A stretch of DNA of 6,287 nt from AM-2324 sp964225135 (GCA_964225135.1 CAXQNQ010000031.1:1-6287), one strand, 5' to 3'; shown: positions 1 through 6,276, numbered from the stretch's first letter. Numbers and translations are program-made. Notes: a model not told the origin generated them from the sequence alone.

Positions 1-135
1 AAATTCCCGAATGTAGATAAAAACTTAGGACCTGAAATGAAATCTACCGGTGAGGCTATTCACTTTATTAAGGACTTAACAGATCCTTACTTTAGAGAAT
101 TAGATTCTAAACGAAATATGTATCTAAGTAGATAA
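1..135 (+). CDS. carB: Carbamoyl-phosphate synthase large subunit, C-terminal end (partial)
   Basis: The first 44 codons in frame 1 are open and end in TAA at 133-135; the rest of the gene lies to the left of the window. CarB makes carbamoyl phosphate from bicarbonate, ammonia (from the CarA glutaminase) and two ATP, feeding arginine and pyrimidine synthesis in the cytoplasm. Identification rests on the segment FPNVDKNLGPEMKSTGE (codons 2-18), which closely matches the conserved FPGVDxxLGPEMRSTGE stretch near the end of the second ATP-grasp region of bacterial CarB. After that motif only about 26 residues remain, ending MYLSR. In the E. coli enzyme a regulatory MGS-like domain of roughly 140 residues follows this point; here a terminator and a convergent gene follow at once, so that domain is absent. 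The family call is firm; the loss of regulation is inferred from the missing domain. Confidence 0.9.
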   Translation, partial: KFPNVDKNLGPEMKSTGEAIHFIKDLTDPYFRELDSKRNMYLSR

Positions 136-142
136 AATCATA

Positions 143-172
143 AAAAAAGGATGCCAATTGGCATCCTTTTTT
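143..172. terminator. Bidirectional intrinsic terminator between carB and the convergent oxidoreductase gene
   Basis: This is a perfect 30-bp inverted repeat: GGATGCC and GGCATCC arms around AATT, flanked by an A-run on the left and a T-run on the right. Read on the plus strand it gives a hairpin followed by a U-tract, 7 bases after the carB stop. Read on the minus strand it gives the same hairpin and U-tract for the oxidoreductase gene. The TAA stop of that gene (173-171) overlaps the edge of the palindrome. Convergent orientation and symmetry support one element serving both genes. Confidence 0.9.
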
Positions 173-1199
173 ATTCTATGGTAACAACTACTTTTCCAAT
201 AGTCTTTCCTGTTCTAAATAGTCGTAAAGCGTCTGGTAATTGCTCAAAATTAAAGGTCTCTCCAACCGTTGGACTATCTAAATCCATGCGCTCCAAATCA
301 CCTAAGAGCTGATGCATCAATTCAACCTGCTCGTACAAATAGATCAAATTGAAACCTAAGATACCTTTATTGTATTGAATCATCTGTTGAGGATCAATCA
401 TAGGTCGTTTTCGATACTTCAAAAACAAATCTAAGAATCTAGGCTTATCTCTATCAGATGCATAATACGCCGACCCATAAACCACCATTCTACCCTGCTC
501 AGCAAGTTTTTTATATCCTGCCTTCAATACCGGACCACCTATGCATTCTAAAATCAAATTCAATGGTCGATCACCTAGTTGCTTACCCAACTGTTCTCCG
601 AATGAAGCATTGTCTCGCACCATAACCTCATCATATCCTTCCTGCTTACAGTAGTCTACTTTCTGGGCATTACCAACAGTCCCAATAGTATATGCCCCAA
701 GTTTTTTGGCTATCCGATTCGCATAAGTACCTACACCCCCAGCAGCGGAATGCACTAAGACATTCATGCCAGCTTTCAAGCCTCCTAATTCAATCAAAGC
801 ATAATAAGCAGTTAAAGCCTGTACCAGATAGGAAGCACCCTCGGTATACGACCAAGAACTCGGTAATTTTATGACATATCGAGCATCTATGTTCAAATGA
901 CTAGCATAAGCACCAAATCTGCTTATACCCATAACTCGATCACCCACACTCAAGTGCTCTACTCCAGTGCCTATAGATTCTACTTCACCGGCATATTCTA
1001 GACCAGGTATAAAGGCCCCTTTGGGAATGGCACTATACAACTTCCAGACAGAGAATACATCTGCAAAATTTAATCCAATGGCTTTAACACGAATGCGAAC
1101 TTCCCCTGCTTGTGGAGATGAAATAGTTTCTTCCGAAATTTTCAAACTCTTCATTGAGCCTGGTAAAATTCGATATACTTTTCTAGTGATTTCTGACAT
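171..1199 (-). CDS. Zinc-free medium-chain dehydrogenase/reductase, quinone oxidoreductase (VAT1-like) family
   Basis: This 342-residue protein has the usual length of NADPH-dependent quinone oxidoreductase-like members of the medium-chain dehydrogenase/reductase superfamily. The N-terminal GroES-like domain (about 1-125) carries NFAD (44-47), GLEYAGEVESIG (66-77) and GDRVMG (86-91). The Rossmann cofactor domain follows, with the nucleotide-binding AAGGVG loop at 152-157. The cysteine/histidine zinc ligands of true alcohol dehydrogenases are not seen. The region DPQQMIQYNKGILGFNLIYL (269-288) resembles the VAT1-like branch. The likely reaction is NAD(P)H-dependent reduction of a quinone or enone in the cytoplasm; the substrate cannot be told. 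The start at 1199 places beta-strand 1 correctly; Met16 is too late to be preferred. The gene is convergent with carB and lies 66 bases after the small lipoprotein gene, with a terminator-like hairpin between, so it may be transcribed separately. No Shine-Dalgarno sequence is visible. Confidence 0.88.
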   Translation of the reverse strand: MSEITRKVYRILPGSMKSLKISEETISSPQAGEVRIRVKAIGLNFADVFSVWKLYSAIPKGAFIPGLEYAGEVESIGTGVEHLSVGDRVMGISRFGAYASHLNIDARYVIKLPSSWSYTEGASYLVQALTAYYALIELGGLKAGMNVLVHSAAGGVGTYANRIAKKLGAYTIGTVGNAQKVDYCKQEGYDEVMVRDNASFGEQLGKQLGDRPLNLILECIGGPVLKAGYKKLAEQGRMVVYGSAYYASDRDKPRFLDLFLKYRKRPMIDPQQMIQYNKGILGFNLIYLYEQVELMHQLLGDLERMDLDSPTVGETFNFEQLPDALRLFRTGKTIGKVVVTIE

Positions 1200-1210
1200 A
1201 GTACTACAAT

Positions 1211-1237
1211 AAAAAAAGCCACAATTTGACTTGTGAC
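1211..1237 (-). terminator. Probable intrinsic terminator after the small lipoprotein gene
   Basis: On the minus strand, arms at 1237-1231 (GTCACAA) and 1224-1218 (TTGTGGC) can form a five-pair stem, one mismatch and a closing G-C pair, with a six-base loop. Seven T residues (1217-1211) follow. It lies about 28 bases after the lipoprotein stop and ends 11 bases before the ATG of the oxidoreductase gene. The stem is short, so termination may be partial; it could also act as an attenuator in the leader of the next gene. Confidence 0.55.
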
Positions 1238-1265
1238 TAATTTATAATTTATTTTTCACTTTATG

Positions 1266-1496
1266 CTATACACCTCCACCACCGCTTTTGCGGTTGTCTA
1301 AGGCTTTTTCTTGTTTTACTGTTTGAACATCCGATTTACCAGGAATCCCTACACCCTCTTCAGTAGCTGGAGCACCAAGATCTTTTTGTGTTTTTGTCTC
1401 TGATGAATTGACCTCTAACGCTGGCTTATTGGCATAGCATGAGCACATGGTTATAATGACAAAAAAGCTAAGTGCGCTGAATAATGATTTTTTCAT
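1266..1496 (-). CDS. Small predicted lipoprotein with Gly-rich C-terminus, function unknown
   Basis: I do not recognise this 76-residue protein. It begins MKKSLFSALSFFVIITMCSC, a lipoprotein signal peptide: two lysines, a hydrophobic stretch (5-17) and a lipobox-like MCS-C, with Cys20 as the likely acylated residue. The mature part (21-76) is short, polar, rich in Lys/Glu/Thr/Ser and probably unstructured. It ends in KSGGGGV. No acidic surface-export signal follows Cys20, so it may face the periplasm; this is inference. The start codon lies inside the upstream T9SS gene, a 29-base overlap in a different reading frame, which suggests co-transcription and coupled translation. The convincing signal peptide starting exactly at this ATG supports a real gene, not a shadow frame. 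A terminator-like hairpin follows. A partner or helper role for the T9SS protein is possible but unproven. Confidence 0.72.
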   Translation of the reverse strand: MKKSLFSALSFFVIITMCSCYANKPALEVNSSETKTQKDLGAPATEEGVGIPGKSDVQTVKQEKALDNRKSGGGGV

Positions 1497-3876
1497 TGCT
1501 AATTATTTTTCCATTTGCGGATCGAAGCACAAGATAATAAACTCCAGAGGATAAATGGACAGTATTAAAACTTAAACGGTGAAGGCCAGCTTTTATTTTT
1601 CCGGTAAATAATGGAGCAACTACCTGCCCCCATTGATTGAGTACATCTATTTGGCAATCTTGTGCTTGCTTAAACTGGAAATCTATATTTAATCTGTCTT
1701 GAGAGGGATTTGGAAAAACCTTCAAATAGGTCTGATCTTGAATAAGTGTTCCAAAGCCACTGGCATAGTCCACCGTTATATAGCCCTCCTTAAAAATAGT
1801 TTGACTACCAAAGGCATTCGTCACAATCAACTCTACACTAAACACACCTGGTTCACTAAAGGAAACTACAGGATTTGCACTGGTATGGACTGGGTTATCC
1901 GCCCCTTCTATTATCCATTCGTAGGACAAGATATTATTTGAACCCACCACTTGGAAAATTATATTTTCGTCAACACTAACAAAATTATCTGTAACCAATA
2001 TGTCACATTCAGGTAGAGACCCCACTTCAATCAATCCTGTTTCAATAAGTTCATCTGTACCATATGCATTAGACACCGTCAAGGACACATCATACAATCC
2101 CTCCTCTGGAAAAATTACCGTTGGATTAGCCTCCGTGGAAAAAGAAGGAATACCGCCAGGGAAAGACCAATATCTATTTTCAACTAGACCTTGCGTATTA
2201 TCTGAAAATGTTACGGACAATGGGCCTAGGCCCATTGAAGTAGACGTTGTAAAAGCAGCGTGGGGAGCTTCTTCCGAAAGACCATTAGATATTTTAGCTA
2301 TGTAGTTTCCGAACTTCATTTCTTTACCATAAGAACCAAAGACCCACACCGTTGGTTGATCTGTTCCATATTGCATAACTGTGGAGGTATAATCTCCCCA
2401 ACGTTGATTCGTATTAGATGAGATGGCAATAGGGGATTCCCCATTTTTAACTAAAATGGAACTACTACATTCCAAGTTAGATTGTAATTCAAATGCTCTT
2501 ATTTCTGGATATACCGAAATACCTGAGCGCAGCGCAGTAACAATAAAGGAGGGCTCATCACTGATATATTCAAATGGAGCTATCGAAGGATAAGCATAAT
2601 CAAATCCTATCAATCCATATGTAGTGTTATCCACCTCCAAGGAATTTAAATCTACTTGTGTTACCCGAATCCCTGAAAATCCATTATTAAAATTGGTGTT
2701 GTGTACAAAATATAACTGTTCATCAAAAATCAAACCATCTCGAACTCTAACATCTCCTGACTTTAATTGCTTTTCAGAATCTTTTTGAAAGGAAACTAGA
2801 GGATTAGCATAGGGCATGGTTTCCAATTGTATAATGGATAAAGATTGATTGGATTCTAAGGCCCCATCTATTGTATACAATTGGAAAGTACTACCCCCTC
2901 CTGGAGAAGTACTTACAAAATACATCTGGTCACTATAATCACTTTCTAAAGCATACTTCATAGGCTTTATAGCAAATACTCCTGGGTTCGTCCCATTAGT
3001 TATATCTTGAAAAACTTCCCATTCGGCAGCTTCTCCTGCATAAAGTGCATCCTTATCAATTTGTAAGACAACCGTTTGATCAAAAGTACCATTAGACATA
3101 AACAAATTACCTGAAATGAATAAGTCAGCAGTCGAGACCCCTACATTAGGAAAGTCAAACCATACTGAAGGTGCTATATAACTAGTGTGAATAGATGTAG
3201 TATACCACCCATCCATAGGATTTTGAGAATTTGATACAGAAATAATTACCTGACTACTTGCTGGTGTATTAGAATATAAACAGACTATAATAAATCGCTT
3301 TTGGATGCGATCAAAAATGATTCTTGGATCATAGAAAAAATAACCTAGATTCAAGTCACTATAAAATTGTCCCAAGGATTGGGTGTTCAAATACACTTGG
3401 CCAGCATCATCCATAAATTGAATAGATGAATTCGTGAGAGACACCATATAACCATCATCTGAAATGGCTAAAGCGTTATCTGCAGGATACCAATTGTTGT
3501 AAGCATTACCATCAAAACCATCTACAATAGATATTGTATTCGTTAAGCTACCTTCAAGTAATGAAAATGGATCGAAAGTAGTCTTTTTCTTTTGTGTTAA
3601 AATGGGATTACGGTAATCAGATGAGGCATGTGATATTTGATTTGGAGCCTCGTTATGGATAGTACGTAAACTAAGATTAATATCTTCGCTTAGTTGGTCG
3701 GCTTGATGAAAGTATGGAGTCAGTTTAGTATCTCTAGTACTAGGTATAATTTTAATAGAAGGAACTACTTTAGAAAAATTATAAAAACTAAAAGTAGGTT
3801 GGTTTGTACCAGTAAGACTAGGCGCAGTGCTATATAATAATAGCAGTATAGCAACTAAAGAGGTGTAGTTTTTCAT
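1468..3876 (-). CDS. Secreted beta-propeller-like protein with two PKD domains and a T9SS type A sorting domain
   Basis: This 802-residue protein has a Sec signal peptide (about 1-22, hydrophobic core 8-15) and a polar spacer to about 115. A large domain (about 115-535) resembles secreted propeller-like proteins of this phylum: YDPRIIFDRIQKRFIIV (182-198), SNSQNP (215-220), a WFDFPNVGVS segment (239-248) and QRWGDYTSTV (491-500) correspond to the DPxxxYD...RW, S-x-DP, DYPKxGV and RWGDYS landmarks I recall for that family. Two PKD-type beta-sandwich modules follow: about 538-618 (with YWSFPGG and GLYDVSLTVSNAYG) and about 622-703 (with YEWIIEG and GVFSVELIVTNAFG). The last 85 or so residues (from KVFPNPSQDRLNI at 719) are a classic type A sorting domain: FPNP, a central WGQVV and the GVYYLVL strand, ending IIIQRT. 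The protein should cross the outer membrane by T9SS and be anchored or released. No catalytic residues are apparent; adhesion or binding is as likely as enzymatic activity. It shares an operon with the overlapping lipoprotein gene. Confidence 0.87.
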   Translation of the reverse strand: MKNYTSLVAILLLLYSTAPSLTGTNQPTFSFYNFSKVVPSIKIIPSTRDTKLTPYFHQADQLSEDINLSLRTIHNEAPNQISHASSDYRNPILTQKKKTTFDPFSLLEGSLTNTISIVDGFDGNAYNNWYPADNALAISDDGYMVSLTNSSIQFMDDAGQVYLNTQSLGQFYSDLNLGYFFYDPRIIFDRIQKRFIIVCLYSNTPASSQVIISVSNSQNPMDGWYTTSIHTSYIAPSVWFDFPNVGVSTADLFISGNLFMSNGTFDQTVVLQIDKDALYAGEAAEWEVFQDITNGTNPGVFAIKPMKYALESDYSDQMYFVSTSPGGGSTFQLYTIDGALESNQSLSIIQLETMPYANPLVSFQKDSEKQLKSGDVRVRDGLIFDEQLYFVHNTNFNNGFSGIRVTQVDLNSLEVDNTTYGLIGFDYAYPSIAPFEYISDEPSFIVTALRSGISVYPEIRAFELQSNLECSSSILVKNGESPIAISSNTNQRWGDYTSTVMQYGTDQPTVWVFGSYGKEMKFGNYIAKISNGLSEEAPHAAFTTSTSMGLGPLSVTFSDNTQGLVENRYWSFPGGIPSFSTEANPTVIFPEEGLYDVSLTVSNAYGTDELIETGLIEVGSLPECDILVTDNFVSVDENIIFQVVGSNNILSYEWIIEGADNPVHTSANPVVSFSEPGVFSVELIVTNAFGSQTIFKEGYITVDYASGFGTLIQDQTYLKVFPNPSQDRLNIDFQFKQAQDCQIDVLNQWGQVVAPLFTGKIKAGLHRLSFNTVHLSSGVYYLVLRSANGKIISNEKIIIQRT
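2218..2237. repeat. Perfect 20-bp palindrome inside the T9SS gene
   Basis: CAATGGGCCTAGGCCCATTG equals its own reverse complement, with no spacer; the flanking bases (A on both sides) break the symmetry. It falls in the first PKD module, in codons for residues around 547-553 (SMGLGPL). No T-run follows, so it is not an intrinsic terminator. It may be chance, a cruciform or hairpin-forming site, or a dimeric-protein site. Confidence 0.6.
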
Positions 3877-3902
3877 TTAGGTTTCTTGTTTGGTTTGTTT
3901 TG
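3877..3902 (-). promoter_or_regulatory. A-rich translation leader of the T9SS gene
   Basis: The bases just before the ATG read, on the minus strand, AACAAACCAAACAAGAAACC followed by TAA and the start codon. There is no Shine-Dalgarno motif. Bacteroidota commonly start translation from A-rich, weakly structured leaders, so this fits the ATG at 3876. I see no convincing -7/-33 promoter pair in the remainder of the 165-base gap. Confidence 0.4.
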
Positions 3903-4010
3903 AGATAACTATATCCAAACAAGTAGGACAGACCTATAATTTGTCTATTTTATTGCACAAATTCTATATATAAAATAGATTAATATAATAATGTAAGCTC
4001 TCTGACAAAT

Positions 4011-4040
4011 AAAAAAGGAGTGCCTTGTTGCACTCCTTTT
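4011..4040 (-). terminator. Intrinsic terminator of the grpE-dnaJ-gldH unit
   Basis: On the minus strand a perfect seven-pair stem (GGAGTGC at 4036-4030, GCACTCC at 4023-4017) with a six-base loop is followed by six T residues (4016-4011). It is preceded by AAAA, which can lengthen the stem to eleven pairs. It starts one base after the gldH stop codon. It ends transcription before the T9SS gene, which should therefore have its own promoter in 3877-4010. Confidence 0.9.
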
Positions 4041-4041
4041 A

Positions 4042-4509
4042 TTACTCTTTAGACTCTTGAATTTTGAGGGTAAAACTTTGTATTCCCCAAAGCGAATCTT
4101 TCCTATTATATTGTTCAAAACCAAGTTGATAATCACCTGGAACTTTAAACTGAACACGTTCTTGAAGCGGTATATACAACTGACAGATTTCATCCGAACA
4201 TTTTCCATACCACTGCCCACCTTTAGTTGCCATTTCAAACGACAATAATTGCTTTGCGTCAGCTTGGTTTGGATATGCAGTCAATATATTAGTATACATA
4301 TTCTGATAAGGATAATTTGCATTATGGGTTATGGCTACCCAAACATCATAGTAAGCAGATGTATCCTCTACTTGAAAGTCAAATTGTGCTATATCATCAT
4401 AAGACCATACCTCTTGTTCAAAGGATTTTGTTTCTTCAAAAACCACCTTTGGTCCACAAGAAGTGAGCAAAAACAAACCGAACAATACTGGGAACTGGTC
4501 TAGCTTCAT
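4042..4509 (-). CDS. gldH: Gliding motility lipoprotein GldH
   Basis: This 155-residue protein has a short lipoprotein signal ending in LLTSC, with Cys18 as the likely lipidated residue. The body matches the GldH pattern: FDFQVEDTSAYYDVWVAI (43-60), a YPYQNMYTNILTAYPN segment (66-81), FEMATKGGQWYGK (91-103) and the final beta-strands FKVPGDYQLGFEQYNR (121-136) and GIQSFTLKI (142-150). The length is normal for the family. In Flavobacterium johnsoniae GldH is one of the lipoproteins required for gliding; its biochemical role is not known. The start is set by the signal peptide and by the position one base after the dnaJ stop (TAA-T-ATG), so it is probably translated by coupling to dnaJ. A strong terminator follows directly. 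The presence of a T9SS cargo gene just downstream fits a gliding/T9SS organism. The signal peptide has an acidic residue at position 4, which is slightly unusual. Confidence 0.83.
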   Translation of the reverse strand: MKLDQFPVLFGLFLLTSCGPKVVFEETKSFEQEVWSYDDIAQFDFQVEDTSAYYDVWVAITHNANYPYQNMYTNILTAYPNQADAKQLLSFEMATKGGQWYGKCSDEICQLYIPLQERVQFKVPGDYQLGFEQYNRKDSLWGIQSFTLKIQESKE

Positions 4510-4510
4510 A

Positions 4511-5683
4511 TTAACTGAATATATCTCTCATTCTGCCTAAGAAACTTTTAGAGGTTTTATCCGGACTAGGATTAAAGTTCTCTGAGTCTCTAAGTTTCTC
4601 CATTAGATTGCGCTCCTCTGCAGTTAGTTTCTTTGGAGTCCAAACATTGACATGAATCAAAAGATCCCCTTTACCATAAGCTTGTACTTCAGGTAATCCT
4701 TTTCCTTTTAAACGGAAAATCTTTCCAGCCTGTGTACCTTCTGGAATTTTAATTTTTACACGACCATCTAATGTTGGCACCTCAATGGAAGCTCCCAAAG
4801 CTAGGTCTGCAAAATTCACATACAAATCATAGATCAAAGATTGACCATCTCGTTCAAAATTCTCATGCTCTTTTTCAGAAATGACAACCAATAGATCCCC
4901 ATTAGGTCCTCCGTATTTACCAGCAGAACCTTTTCCTCTAAATGTAATTTGCATACCCTCAGAAACACCAGCTGGAATATCCAACTCTATCATTTCTTCT
5001 TTATACACTACACTTTCACCGTTACAAGTTCCACACTTATTCGTAATGATACTTCCTCGACCATTACAACTTGGACAGGTTACCGTAGTAGCCATTTGAC
5101 CAAACATGGTCGAACGAACTTGATTAACTGCTCCTCTACCACCACAGGTATTACAAGAAGAAGTTGAATTACCATCTTTTGCACCTGTGCCTTTACAAGT
5201 AGAACAAGCAGTATGTTTTTTTACTTTTACTTTCTTCTTAACTCCAGTAGCAATTTCTTCTAAGGTAAGACTAACCTTAATTCTAAGGTTTTTTCCACGC
5301 TCGCCTTGACTGGAACGCGCGCGACCTCCACCGCCTCCAAAAAATGAAGAGAAAGGATCTCCACCTCCAGAGCCGCCACCAAATATATCACCGAAGTGGG
5401 AGAAGATATCTTCCATAGTCATACCAGCACCACCTGCGCCTCCAAAGCCTGCATTTGGATCTACTCCAGCATGTCCATATCTATCGTAGCGTGCTTTCTT
5501 CTGAGGGTCACTTAAAATCTCATAGGCTTCTGCTGCTTCTTTGAATTTCTCCTCAGCAGCTTTATCGCCAGGATTTTTATCTGGGTGGAATTTAATCGCT
5601 TGCTTTCGATAAGCTTTCTTTATAGTAGACTCATCAGAACTCTTGTCCACGCCCAACACTTCATAATAATCTCTCTTTGCCAT
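4511..5683 (-). CDS. dnaJ: Chaperone protein DnaJ (Hsp40, class A)
   Basis: This 390-residue protein is full length, with all class A parts in order. The J domain (about 4-70) carries the HPD motif at 33-35 that stimulates the DnaK ATPase. A Gly/Phe-rich linker (about 76-125) includes EDIFSHFGDIFGG (91-103). The zinc domain (about 147-229) has four CxxC pairs: Cys160/163, 177/180, 203/206 and 217/220. Two C-terminal substrate-binding domains follow, with FRGKGSAGKYGGPNGDLLV (248-266) and FRLKGKGLPEV (323-333). The final SKSFLGRMRDIFS is a short charged tail. The fourth zinc repeat reads CGTCNGES, where the last Gly of CxxCxGxG is Ser; all eight ligands remain. DnaJ delivers unfolded clients to DnaK in the cytoplasm. 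It starts 17 bases after the grpE stop, with an A-rich spacer and no Shine-Dalgarno sequence, and ends one base before gldH. dnaK is not in the window. Confidence 0.98.
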   Translation of the reverse strand: MAKRDYYEVLGVDKSSDESTIKKAYRKQAIKFHPDKNPGDKAAEEKFKEAAEAYEILSDPQKKARYDRYGHAGVDPNAGFGGAGGAGMTMEDIFSHFGDIFGGGSGGGDPFSSFFGGGGGRARSSQGERGKNLRIKVSLTLEEIATGVKKKVKVKKHTACSTCKGTGAKDGNSTSSCNTCGGRGAVNQVRSTMFGQMATTVTCPSCNGRGSIITNKCGTCNGESVVYKEEMIELDIPAGVSEGMQITFRGKGSAGKYGGPNGDLLVVISEKEHENFERDGQSLIYDLYVNFADLALGASIEVPTLDGRVKIKIPEGTQAGKIFRLKGKGLPEVQAYGKGDLLIHVNVWTPKKLTAEERNLMEKLRDSENFNPSPDKTSKSFLGRMRDIFS

Positions 5684-5700
5684 AATCTGGATTTTCTGAA

Positions 5701-6240
5701 TTATTCGCCTACTACGACTTTAGCATATCGAATAATCTGATCATTGAGCGTATATCCAAACTCAATAGTATCAATAATTTTCCCCTTCATCTTAGGAGTA
5801 GGAGCAGGAATTTTGGTAATTGCCTCATGTAATTCAGCATCAAATTGCTCTCCGGTAGACTTCATGATTTCCAAACCTTTAGATTTTAAAGTTTTGAAAA
5901 GCTTGTCATAGACTAATTGAACCCCTTCACTAAAGGATTCTGCTGTATCCGATTTAGATGCATTAATTCGAGCACGTTCGAAATCATCCAATACAGGAAT
6001 AATAGCCATCATAACATCCTTGGAAGCTGTTTTTCTCAATTCCAATGTCTCCCGAGCTGTACGCTTCTTATAATTATCAAAATCGGAGAACAATCTCAAA
6101 TACTTATCCTTCATTTGTGCAAGTTCATCACTTGCCCCAGTCTCCCCTTCTTGGACTTGCTCTTCTGTGTTTGATGTTTGCTCATTAACAGCTTCTTGCT
6201 GCTCTTCCACTACATCCTCTGACTTATTCTTTTTTGCCAT
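5701..6240 (-). CDS. grpE: Nucleotide exchange factor GrpE
   Basis: This 179-residue protein has a charged, Glu/Gln-rich disordered N-terminus (about 1-38), a long helix that forms the dimer coiled coil (about 38-90, including DKYLRLFSDFDNYKKRT at 45-61) and the C-terminal beta domain. Signature parts are IPVLDDFERA (81-90), the GVQLVYDKLFKTL helix (106-118), FDAELHEAI (133-141) and GYTLNDQIIRYAKVVVGE (162-179). The usual RPA near the end reads RYA here. GrpE releases ADP from DnaK, completing the cycle with the DnaJ encoded next to it. The start ATG at 6240 gives MAKKNKSEDV; no upstream in-frame alternative is needed. It appears to be the first gene of the grpE-dnaJ-gldH unit, with a candidate promoter element shortly upstream. 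No CIRCE-type inverted repeat (HrcA operator) is visible in the 47 bases available. Confidence 0.97.
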   Translation of the reverse strand: MAKKNKSEDVVEEQQEAVNEQTSNTEEQVQEGETGASDELAQMKDKYLRLFSDFDNYKKRTARETLELRKTASKDVMMAIIPVLDDFERARINASKSDTAESFSEGVQLVYDKLFKTLKSKGLEIMKSTGEQFDAELHEAITKIPAPTPKMKGKIIDTIEFGYTLNDQIIRYAKVVVGE

Positions 6241-6268
6241 GATTTATTATCAATATTTCATTTAGCCA

Positions 6269-6276
6269 CAAAGCTA
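6269..6276 (-). promoter_or_regulatory. Candidate Bacteroidota -7 promoter element for grpE
   Basis: On the minus strand the bases read TAGCTTTG, an exact match to the TAnnTTTG -7 consensus used by the primary sigma factor of Bacteroidota. It lies 28 bases upstream of the grpE ATG, leaving room for a short leader. The partner -33 TTTG element would fall about 20 bases further upstream, beyond the right edge of the window, so only half the promoter can be seen. Such an eight-base match with two free positions can occur by chance. Confidence 0.5.

Noticed and set aside
692..1212. Plus-strand open frames (692-874, 967-1212) opposite the oxidoreductase gene.
   Set aside because: They lie antisense to a well-supported dehydrogenase frame, show no domain or signal, and have no promoter or leader support.
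1699..2305. Plus-strand open frames (1699-1941, 2000-2305) opposite the PKD and sorting-domain region.
   Set aside because: They are antisense to a clear T9SS protein frame and their translations resemble no family I recognise.
3877..4010. A possible -33/-7 promoter for the T9SS gene, such as TTTG near 3954 and TATAGG near 3935 on the minus strand.
   Set aside because: The spacing is plausible but the -7 candidate matches TAnnTTTG poorly, so the promoter cannot be placed with confidence.
3945..4238. A 97-codon minus-strand open frame overlapping the 3' half of gldH and its terminator.
   Set aside because: It lies in another frame of a convincing GldH gene, runs through the strong terminator, has no recognisable domain, and its composition (Ile/Lys/Arg-rich) looks like AT-rich shadow translation.
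4057..5167. Plus-strand open frames opposite gldH and dnaJ.
   Set aside because: They are antisense shadows of two firmly identified genes and carry no independent features.
5320..5460. A repetitive-looking GGTGG/CCACC-rich stretch that might be taken for a DNA repeat.
   Set aside because: It is the codon pattern of the Gly/Phe-rich linker of DnaJ, a normal part of the protein.
5917..6174. A plus-strand open frame opposite grpE.
   Set aside because: It is antisense to grpE; its Cys/Ile/Phe-rich translation reflects the reversed Glu/Lys/Asp codons of grpE.
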